A stretch of DNA of 64,000 nt from NCBI GenBank assembly GCA_958450365.1, contig CAUEEP010000737.1:2469501-2533500 (forward strand), given 5' to 3'. Shown here one piece after another: positions 30,542 to 40,113 of the stretch. Below the pieces are notes generated by a model. It had not been told where the DNA came from and did no database searches. It saw only the letters and a program-made list of their open reading frames with translations. The DNA comes from Mesorhabditis belari. Its lineage: Eukaryota; Nematoda; Chromadorea; Rhabditida; Rhabditidae. The translations under genes and the position numbers were made by a program. Each line of letters begins with the position of its first letter. Position 1 is the first letter of the stretch.

Positions 30542-33500
30542 CTAATTAAAAGCAATTATCCAATCAAGACTGAATCCTTTGTAAGCCACAGAGTAATCCG
30601 TTTGGAAATAAAGAGTGAATGTTGTTCCATTTGTGATGAATGATGGTGGAAGGGTTGTGTAGCCAGAATAGCTAAAGATTAAAGTAGAAATTGTTAAAGA
30701 ATGAAAAATCTTATCAAAAACTGTCTTATCAAACTATTTAGTTAATCGTTAGCCTAGTCAAGGTTATTTTCAGTTGTCAAATCGGGACCTGGGACCTAGT
30801 AAGCCAGGTCAGACAGGCAAGCTAGGGCTAGAGCCTGGTCAGAAGTTAGTTCTAGTGACTTTCTTGGTCAGACATCAGTGACTTTCTTGGTCAGACTTGC
30901 AACAAAGCCAGAAACCAGGCCAGCTTTTGTTCTTGGTCAAAATTGCTTTTGGAAAAACCCCGAAGTCTGGGAGCTTATGTAAAAGTAGATCCTCTCAACT
31001 ACGGCTGATAATAGTAGCCTTATTTACCTTGTAAAACTTATGCAATATTTTGATCTTTTTACTCTACTCACTTTCCAATGACAGGCGAGAATTGATCAGG
31101 TCCATCATAGACAACGAGATAATCCCTGTTCACTTCCGTGTCAAAAACGGTGAAAGTACCTTGGAGCTGGAATGGATTATTTGATTTTTAATAAAATGAC
31201 ATCTTTTTGAGTTTTACCTGAAAACCATCAGGTCCAGTCACATAATAGTACATCTCGACATCGTTTGGATAACTTTGGGGGTAATTCGGGCTCGTCACTG
31301 TGCCTGTGGTGCCATTTTGGTAAACGGGATCGGTTCGATATCTAGAAATAAAGCTTGAAATTCTTTTTTACAAAAGCAGTGTTTTCTAAAAGGCACCTAT
31401 TTTAGAAAACTACTTTACCAAAATTTTTCACTAAAAGTACGACAATTTTTTTCCCTTTCACACTCACAAAGTTCTATATGATGCTTTCCATCCAGGGTAC
31501 GTGATGATCGAATCCGTTGAGAAGATTACCGTCATTATATTCGATTTAGTCTAAAAATGTTCAAAATTTATGTACGAAACTGATCTGGCTAGTAGATCTG
31601 GCTGTCAGTACTCCGCAGATCAGTGAAATTTTATCTAGTACAACAAAATATTCTTTACGAAACCCTACTTGAAATCCATTCTTGAAGGGCGATACGGTGT
31701 CATTCCTTGGATCTATTGTAATGCTAAAAGTCTAATATGTAAATTTTTGCGGCTTTATCCAGTACACTGTACTGGTGACTGAAGCTTTTTAAACCGACTT
31801 GGCCATTTGAATCGCATTTGGTCCCGGGAAATATCCATCATAGATCACAACAGTATCGTAATTTCTAAACATTAGTGTTATTTAGATTTCCAAAATCATC
31901 TCACTTTTCCACCACCCAAACATCGAAACTGAGGATGACGAAATAATTTGAGCTGTTTGCTGTAATATAATAATAACAGAGCTCATTATTTGCATAGGCG
32001 TTTGGATAATTCGGCGAGTTGAGGGAGCCGGTTTTGGTGGTGAAGTTCTGCGTGGGACATCTGAAATTCGTATTATTTTTTGATAGAAATTGATCTTATT
32101 TTTTAGATAGACACCTTTTGAGAAATAAAAAGTCAATAAGTATTCTCCGAATTTTACCGTTAAACTTTCAGAAAATGGTTTCTAAATCATGGCCCAGGGT
32201 ACCATTGTCACGCGTGCGTCCAGGCCAAGATTCATCTACTGTAGGAATAACGATTACTATTCCCGTGCTTAGGTTACGGTAATTCTTCTCAATTACTTCC
32301 CTTTGCAAGTACCTCAATTACGGTAATCATTTCCACAATTTGGGTTACGATAATCAAACAAATATTCAAATATTTGATACGGTTAACCCTTAAGAGTAGA
32401 GTGTTTTCCTCGGGAGTAAGTAATTACTCGAGTAAAATTTGAACCAAGATTTACCGTGCCCGAGCAGTGAGGTGAATTAGAGTAACGACAGCATACTACT
32501 AACAACAGAACAGTACACCACGATTTCTTTCTACAAAATACTAATAAAGTTATCTAAAGTATTAATCTTTTAGTCTAATAGTCTGACAAGATTCTATTAA
32601 GTTTTCAAGTGAACTATTAGAACTATTAGTGATTATTTCAAGTGAACTATTAGAGTGTTTTCCTCGGGAGTAAGTAATTACTCGAGTAAAATTTGCAGGA
32701 GTAATCTTTACTCGATTAATCGGCGTTTTTAATCGAGTAACTACGAGTGATCCTCTTTACACGTCGAGTAAATTGAATAGCTTTACATTTGATGGGAATT
32801 TGCCACCAAATCAGTTGAACGGTTGAATATCTTTAAAAAGAGTCGTATATAACGTGGAGCTCGTGATTTTCGCGCCAATTTTTTTGCCATAATTTTCACG
32901 AAAAGTACGGTAAATTTTCTTAAGCTTGCGATTTAAAAAAAGGCATTACTCGCGAGGAACACACTCTACTTAAGAGCTACTTGGGTTACGGTAACTCCTT
33001 TCCAGAGTTGCATTAGATTAACCCATAAGTCTTTAAGCACTTTATTTATAAATCTGATTTTTAGTATTTGCATATGTAAATTTTCTAAAGCTCACCAATT
33101 TATCTACGGTTTCTTTCAAAATAGATGTTTATTGAACACTTTTCTATCTTTTTACCCCAATCTGCACCCGTTTCAAAGAAAATCCGAGCGCAAAAACTTG
33201 GGGTAAAATTCGATAGAAGATAATATAAAGGAATTGGCTAAAAAGATTGAAAATTTAGCTATAAACCAAACTTTTTGCGCTCTTTCTTTTTTCTATTGAC
33301 ACCAAAATCGATTTCTTTTGATTAAAGTATCGAAATCGTGTAATCAAGTCGTTGCTCTTTTTGCCTTTTTCACACCTCCGAACAAAAGTCCAAAAAGAAA
33401 ATATTTCTTAAGATTTCAACGATCTTGTATAGAAAAATATTAGTCCTTTCTAATGGAGCAAACCGTAGGTCAATTGGTGAATTGGTTACTTCTAAATAGC

Positions 33501-35179
33501 TTAAATGAAGGGGCTAAAGACTTATCAGCTAATCTAATAGTAACCCTCTATAACCCATGTACTTGAAGTAGCTCAGTATCGCTTAATTTACATAAAGATT
33601 AGGAAAAAGTATCCCAGGATTCCCAGAAAACTGAAGAACAGTAAAAAAACACTAAAAAACCACTAACGAGGCAATCTTTTGTGAGCAGAGGAAGGGTTGA
33701 GAATATTGACATCCGAGCGCAAGATATCCGTCTTGATTTGGATCCGATGATTTACGAATCGCTCCACAAGCACCGTGTCCACTGTCCGGTTCTCCTATAA
33801 CGGGAAAATTGAAATGGAGAAGGAAAAGTCTTTACAGTCAGGAAAAAATCTATTAAGCTCTTTTTGAGCCTTATAGAAACATTACAATGAAGTACACTGT
33901 AGAGGCGGCGACTTTGGGCCCTCAAAAATCGTCCTTAAACGCATTTCCCTAAGCTCTCACTACGAAATTCGTAATCTACATAAAAAACTGCCCTAGAAAA
34001 AGCACTTTTGAAGAAAAAACAGTTATCCCCAACCCTACAAGTACCCAATTATGTATACGGTAGCAATAGTTAACTACTATAGTACTTTATATAGTATATA
34101 ATAGGATATAGTAGTCAACAACTATATAGTATGAGTCTATCGACCAACCCTTTGCCCATTGTTGATACAAGTAGGCGTTTGTGGTTCGATCAAAGAAAGC
34201 CCAGGTGGTTCCATTTTTTGTGAGACCTGTCCAAGTTGAGTACAGTGATCCGGTGATTAAATCTGGAAATAGTCTTTTGATTAGTTGATCCAATTAAAAA
34301 AAACTTTCAACTTGTGCCAAACTGCTTTTATTGTAGGTGCCCGCTAAAGTACCGCCGATTCCATAGCAATATTGATTGGCGGCTGCCCAGTTCTAAAACA
34401 AATATCTGGTGAATACCAATGATTTAAATAGATTGAATAAAGAAGCAAAGTTTTCGAAAGTTCACTTGTTTTAGAAAACAAACAAGTACCCGCAATTAAT
34501 TGAGAGAAAACTCTTTACCTATCATACCTAGCTAGTTTAGTTGATTATTAAAAATAATAATAGGTTGATGCAAAAGTCTTTTCGTTTTTTTCGTACTTCT
34601 GTTAAAAAGTAACAAATTCACGAATTAATCTATAGTTTGCTCTATAAAAAAAGTGTTTTTTTGTTCAATTTGCATCTTTTAAAATGAATTTCGGCTCACT
34701 TTCAAGCAAATTCGAGAGTGAAAAACGCCTTTTTCGTAAAAATCTATAAAAAACTCTACGGAAAACTTGGCTGAATGAATTTCTCTGAAATTTTGGCGAA
34801 ATATCAAACGTTTTTTTCTCTATCTTTTATCTATTGACACGAAGATAGGTTTTCTTTAGCTAAGGTGTCTAAACCGCATCATCGAGTTAGCCCTTTTTGA
34901 CTACCCGACTTCATACTCTCAAGAAAATCCAGGCATTAAATATTTTTAAACCCGTTTTAATGTTATTTTGCAGAAAAATAATTGCTTTTTCTAATGAAAT
35001 CGACCGTAGTTTAATTGGTGCATTTGTTGGCTTGAAACGGCAGACGAAAAGGAACAAAAACACTTATGCATCAACCTAATAAAAGCTACCTGCACTACAT
35101 TTCCCGAATACCAATAGCACATCCTATCGATTTGGGTCCAATTTGTGGCGCATGGCGGTTGATCGGTATTGAGTGATCC
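30542..35179 (-). CDS. Secreted C-type lectin with CUB domains (5' end not found)
   Basis: Minus-strand exons first give a C-type lectin domain: PCATNWTQIDRMCYWYSG (35179-35096), WAAANQYCYGIGGTLAG (near 34380), YSTWTGLTKNGTTWAFFDR with LYQQWAKGW (34260-34125), and ACGAIRKSS with LGCQYSQPFLCSQ (near 33780-33690). CUB domains follow. One begins CPTQNFTTKTGSLNSPNYPN (32058) with VVIYDGYFPGP and FSTDSIITYPGWKAS. The next begins TGTVTSPNYPQSYPND (31335) with VVYDGPDQFSPVIG and ends YSVAYKGFSLDW with a stop at 30542. CTLD-plus-CUB proteins are a common secreted nematode family linked to gut and immune surfaces. The residues usual for calcium-dependent sugar binding (EPN or QPD with WND) are not evident. 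A signal peptide exon was not identified. Introns are rich in repeats. Confidence 0.8.
32397..32968. repeat. MITE family E, complete copy plus duplicated flank
   Basis: The element at 32651-32968 (318 bp) has ends TAGAGTGTTTTCCTCG and its near complement, with nested TTACTCGAGTAA palindromes. A copy of its left 46 bp at 32397-32442 precedes a 208-bp segment. The same element and segment occur inverted in the multicopper oxidase gene at 40628-41152. Confidence 0.75.
34560..35080. mobile_element. Mariner-derived non-autonomous element
   Basis: Inverted ends TAGGTTGATGCAAAAGT and its complement closely resemble the TTAGGTTGGTGCAAAAGT terminus of cecropia-type mariners. The 520-bp interior has no usable transposase frame. 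A diverged partial relative of the interior is seen at about 33180-33510. Both lie in introns of the lectin/CUB gene. Confidence 0.65.
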
Positions 35180-35300
35180 TTAAAGTTTTTGGTTTCTTAC
35201 TGATTTGACTACAAAGTATTCATATAGATAGCTAATAAATTGCTTTAAAAGTATTCAGATAATGAGAACAACACAAAGTTATTCAGTTAAAGACAATAAC

Positions 35301-35582
35301 TACCGTAAATACTGTAATAGTACCCCACCCCCCTCGTACAGTCGCGTAGTCGCAAAAGTTTTTTAGTATTTTAGTATTTCATTTTTTTCAAAGCGCCCGT
35401 ACTTTCAAAAAAACGCGTCTTTGGTATCAAAAAGTAGCTGAAATTCAGGGCTATTTTTTGATATCTAAGCGCGCATTGTAGCATAAACCAGTGTCGAGAA
35501 AAACTCGTTCAAAGCTAGACTACGCAACACTCCGCGCCGTCATTATGGGGGTGGGGTACTACATATTACAGTATTTACGGTA
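35301..35582. repeat. Palindromic MITE-like element, family A copy 4
   Basis: Complete copy with both ends and the central hairpin. The 50 bp before it match those before copy 1 at 454, which suggests a copied block larger than the element. It lies just upstream of the first recognised lectin/CUB exon. Confidence 0.8.
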
Positions 35583-36370
35583 ATTCATTTAAAAAAATCT
35601 AGATTTTCAAGGATCAAATTTCTTCAGCTTATTTCCATTTTGTCAGCTTCCATAAACATTCACAAAACAAACCATAAATTATTGACATCAAAAAGAAAAA
35701 TAGCCACCGCATTTTTCGAGAATTACGAGAAAATGTTTGAGAAAACCCACAAACACTTATCACTGAAAGTTTGGCGGAGAACAAGCCGTCGAAATTTACA
35801 ACCAATCAAGCCAGTTATAAAGAAAGAAGAATTTTATCGCATGCGTTTTTGAGCAAAGATGTGTAATGAAAAAAAAATGAGGTTAAAATTTGCAAAATAC
35901 AGTGACCTCTGATTTAGAAAATTTCCTAAAAGGTGCCCTCAAGAAAAAGCTACCGTAGTACAAATGTATTTTTGGTGAAAATTATTGGTGCTAGTTGGCT
36001 AAAAATTATTGCGCACTTTTTTAAGGACACTTGAAATTTTAAAAACCTGCTCCGGTAGCTTCTTTTGGAGTGCATTTTAGAAAATGCTTAAACAGGGAGA
36101 AACTATGACAAACACTAGCAAAAAGGACTGGTATGCAGATGAAGGTGCGTGAAACTTTAAAAATTTGATTTTTTGCGCAAAATTTCGTTTCTTTTGTTAA
36201 AAAATGTTTGAGAGAGACGTATTTGCAAACACGAATCGCCCCAATCTCCGTCTGTCCCAAATTCAAAATCGTAATTTCTATCAATTACAGCCAAGTAGCT
36301 TGTAGCTTTTCATGTTTTTCCTTGTTTTCATTTTTGACTACTTCTTGAGCTAGTAAAATTTTTGAATTTA
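35583..36370. other. Intergenic stretch
   Basis: There is no convincing exon. It should hold the promoter of MCU on the plus strand and possibly the missing first exon of the lectin/CUB gene on the minus strand. Short ORFs on both strands lack splice context or homology. Confidence 0.4.
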
Positions 36371-36377
36371 GATCCAG

Positions 36378-38314
36378 ATGCAGCTAGAGCGGAGGGCAAC
36401 TTCATTTCTCCATGGTGGTTCAAGGTAAAGTTTTTTGAAGTGCTAACTTATTTAAAAGTTTAAAAACTATCTAGTTGTAATTATCAAAACGTAAACTAGT
36501 CAGAATTTATTGAATTTGTTAAAGAATGAACATTTTTGCTTAGATTCTTATCAACTGGACAGCTGACGCTTTTGAGAAAACTTGTTTCTTCTACTGAGGT
36601 GAGGCTTTTGCTTTTCTAAAGTTCATAATTTTTCCGTAAAGCTTAATAAGCACAGTACTAATAACAAGTTTTAAGAGATTTTCCTCAATCAGCACATCAT
36701 CAATAAAGCCAGCATTTGCTACAAATCAAGCCACTCAGTTATACAGGTTTATTCCAACTTACAATTCATGTTAGAAATTCTTTTAGTGTTCCATCACAAA
36801 AAGTTCCTGATTTTCCCGATCTTCCCGCATCACATGGAAACTTGACGCTTACTTTCCAAAATGGTGTGCCAATTTTAGTGGTACGTTCTAGCAAATATTT
36901 CCATTGCAGAAAACTTTTGTTCAGGTTCCACTTCCATCTCGAACGGAGCCTTGTCAATTTACTCTACGACCTTTTTCAGACACAGTATCGTTCAATGAAT
37001 GTATCACAAAAATTTTCTGTTTTAGGTGGGCAGTTTTTGTGAACAGTTGAAGCAGGAAGATCGCGGAATTGACCATGTTGGAATTTATATGTCATGTGTG
37101 TTTCTTTGGTGTTACAAATAGCGTAAAGTTCTTAAACACAACCTTTGGTACTATTGGCTTTGGGGGAACCACTTTTTCTGGGGTTGTTTTCGAAAGACAC
37201 AACGAGAGCTTAGGAAAATGCGTTTTAAGCCGAGTTTCGGGGCTACAAAGTGCTTCAAAAAAAGTGGCTCCCCCAAAGCCAATAGTACCCAACCTTTTGA
37301 ATGTTATTTGATTTATGATTAAAAAGGTTTTTTAGATGGCGTCAGAGTTGCCAATGCCACGTCGATGGAACGTCTGATTCAATTCCGAACGTTCCGTTTG
37401 CGCATCAACGATCGCCATTTTGATGTTGATGTGGCTAAATTGGAACTGGACCCAATTAGCGATAGGTAATCTTTGTGAATTGTTTTATAGATCAGAATTA
37501 TAAGAATTTAAAGCAAGGAACTAAAAAATTAGACGGAATAGTAAGATATTATATTCTATTCACATGTTCGTTTTAGGGTCCGTTGCATTGATGACATGCG
37601 CGCCGTTGTAGCTCAACTGCACGGAGTTTTGAATATTAATGAATACAAAGCTGAAAGGGAACGACGACTACAAGAACGCCTGGAGGAAACTGAAGAGGAG
37701 TTAAAACCATTGCAAGAGGTGGAACATGTTGCTTGTTCTAAAAAATTAAAATTCCAGGCAAAAGAGCTAATTGAATGTGAGTGTAGGACGCATTCGGAGC
37801 GGCTGATGATCACTGGATTTGCTGCAATGGGCATTCAAACGGGAATATTTGCTAGGTGAGCGTAGTTAGCTGCTTATTATCTTTAACTAACACTTAAGGT
37901 TGACTTGGTGGGACTTCTCATGGGATATCATTGAACCTTGTACATATTTTGCCACCTACTCTACCATTATTGCTACGTTTGGCTATTACCTGTACACTAA
38001 ACAGGTAATTTATTGTTGGTTATTTTATTTCATTTAATCTAGCAACCATTCAGAATGATTCTTTTTAGCCTTTTGAATATCAGCAAGCTCAAGAGCGGAT
38101 CTTCTCCAAGCAATTTTACAAAAGAGCTGCAAAGCACAACCTCAATATCAACCGATACAATGAATTGGTTGCTCAGGTTAGCTTTAGGAGTTTTTTTCTT
38201 AATTTTATACACAATTTTTAGAGGGACGAGATTCGTAGATTGCTCGGATGTATTCGTGATCCTCTTAATTTGCATATGCCAGTCCCCTACTTGTCAAAAT
38301 ACGAAAAGCTCTAA
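36378..38314 (+). CDS. mcu-1: Mitochondrial calcium uniporter pore subunit (MCU)
   Basis: MCU forms the inner-membrane channel for calcium uptake into mitochondria. Translation starts at 36378, seven bases after a TTTAG acceptor that suits trans-splicing. The first exons give a basic, Ser/Thr-rich presequence ([20 protein letters not shown]). The N-terminal domain includes [33 protein letters not shown] and [20 protein letters not shown] coiled coil follows ([20 protein letters not shown]), then TM1 ([15 protein letters not shown]), the pore segment [17 protein letters not shown] and TM2, and the C-terminal [11 protein letters not shown] before the stop at 38312. The selectivity motif reads DIIE in place of the near-universal DIME; the calcium-binding Asp and Glu are kept. 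A 39-nt in-frame piece at about 37718-37756 looks like a retained or optional intron. Confidence 0.93.
37142..37297. repeat. Hairpin element in an MCU intron (family G)
   Basis: Arms of about 35 bp (TTGGTACTATTGGCTTTGG and its complement) close a loop of about 85 bases. The element lies entirely within the intron before the exon starting ATGGCGTCAG. Confidence 0.7.
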
Positions 38315-39350
38315 CTTGCGTGTCTATGTCTGATTTTAGGTTATGCTTTTCAATTCTCAGTGCTCAGGAATTAAACTTATATTCAACTTCGAGTATAGAT
38401 AGTTAAATTTAGTGTTAAATCTTATTTGCCTACTTTTCCTTTCTTTATAACCTTTTTAAATACTATTGTTTTCTAAGGTTTGTTAGAAAATTTAGCTTTG
38501 TACTTTTATAGCTGTGATTGTTATTGTTTATTTTGTGGCTGGTATATTTAATTTGTGATTTCCTTTCGTTACACTAATGAAGTTTTTGTGGAGAGCGCAT
38601 ACATGTAGCTTGTTCACACAAAATTGGATGGAAAGATTTTGTAACTCTTTGTTTGTTCATCTCACAAACTACGGTTAAAGTTTTTAGGAAAATTGTTGAC
38701 GCAAGTTGATTGCATTTTGTAAAAGCCAAAGAGTATGTTATTTATATGACAAACAAAGGCATGCATTTTGTGACTGGTTTGCATATGATTGAGATCTAAT
38801 TTGAATTTAAAGGTCAAATAAAAAGAATGCCAGCTGATCTCTCACCATCATTCCCCGTATTCTCTCTTCTCGACAAGAATGGACGGATGGTGCTCGGGAA
38901 CGTCTTCTCGCTTCGAAGGCTCTTGGAATTCGTGCTGCTCGTGCATTCGCCTCATCATCGTCTAGGAAAACGTGGCGATAGTGATGACCTTCAAACTACG
39001 TAAGTGTTCATAGTATTTTATTAATCAGCTTTCGTGTTTCCCTATTGACCGGATTGGCAAAAAGTCTTTTTTTGTTAGCCGGATGTGATACAATTTCTCA
39101 AGAAATTTTACCAATTCAGCCTGCCCTGAGCAGTCTAATCTCTCAAAACAATTGAACAACACAAATTTTAACCTCTTTATTGCATGAATATCTTTTCACC
39201 TATTCATTGAATCACAAAGTTAGCAAAAATATTTTGTTTTCAAAGAGCTTTTAGATCCACGCTTTAGAAAACAAGCTGTTTGCTAAAATGCAGAAAGAGC
39301 GACTTGTTGTTCATTTCGCGGTAGGCTACTTTGCGCCAAATTTTTTGCGC
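38315..39350. other. Intergenic stretch with one doubtful small ORF
   Basis: A 58-codon ATG frame at 38828-39004 (MPADLSPSFPVFSLLDKNGR, ending LGKRGDSDDLQTT) stands out but has no recognisable domain or neighbours. The remainder is AT-rich and holds MCU 3' sequence. Confidence 0.3.
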
Positions 39351-39354
39351 AACC

Positions 39355-39482
39355 CGCCATAACTTTCTTCTAAGTGAACCAATCTTTATGATTTCGGTGT
39401 CATTTTGTTGCACTTATTGAGATCTACAAAATGAAACCAAAATCATAAGGATTGACCGACTTAGAAGAAAGTTATGGCGAGT
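39355..39482. repeat. Hairpin element (family H)
   Basis: Arms CGCCATAACTTTCTTCTAAG and its complement with an inner CTTATGATTTTGGT-like pair close around a short loop of about 40 bases. Confidence 0.7.
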
Positions 39483-39582
39483 TTGATTGATTTGATTTGA
39501 TTGAAATCCCACAATAAATTATTTATTTACAGTATGTGCAAGAAAAACAATTAGTAACGAATAAATACTTTCAAAATGTTTC

Positions 39583-40113
39583 CTAAGCAAAATCGTTTCC
39601 TGTCATATCGGTTTCAGTCGCGCTTTTTGGAGGGATCGTTGTTTTCTTCTTCGTTTTCTCTTTTTCCTTTTCCAATCGATCATTCATCAATTGCCGGGCT
39701 TCTTGCGAGATCTGAATGGCTTTCGTTGGAAATGAAAGGAGCTTTTTCTATGGCTAAAGTTTAGTTGTGGCTCTCAGCTGAAAATCGATCTCTTAAAAAG
39801 AACTTTGATCTGATTTCAAGAACCAATTTCAGTTGGGTTAGCAGTACTATAGCAGTCAGAGACCATACTCATTTCGCACGACTCAAAAAATCTAGGCTTT
39901 GTCAATTTTGTCTCAGAGTTTCTGGAATTGCCTTTCTAGAAGCTTGCTAGAAGCTTTTTAGAGTTGATAAAAAGATTCAAATCAAAATACTCACTCTACA
40001 GTATTTAGTAGATCAATAGCTCGGTCTAGATAATTTCCTCCAAACCTCATTTCTTTGATAAATTCCGCAAGTGTGTGGGAAATCGGTGGGTGGCTTCGGG
40101 ATCTCGTCATCAT
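39583..40113 (-). CDS. Possible small coiled-coil protein overlapping the oxidase 3' exon
   Basis: In the frame one base off from the multicopper oxidase terminal exon, an ATG pair at 40113 lies 9 nt after the TTTGCAG acceptor and opens MMTRSRSHPPISHTLAEF, then IKEMRFGGNYLDRAIDLLNT, up to a GTGAGT donor. A 28-nt exon near 39890 and a last exon with KAIQISQEARQLMNDRLEKE and KTKKKTTIPPKSATETDM (stop at 39583) can be joined in phase, giving roughly 100 residues. The amphipathic composition looks coding. I do not recognise it. If real, its first exon is read in two frames. Confidence 0.35.

Noticed and set aside
35640..35852. 70-codon basic ORF after family A copy 4
   Set aside because: It starts only at a TTG, and no domain or exon partner was found.
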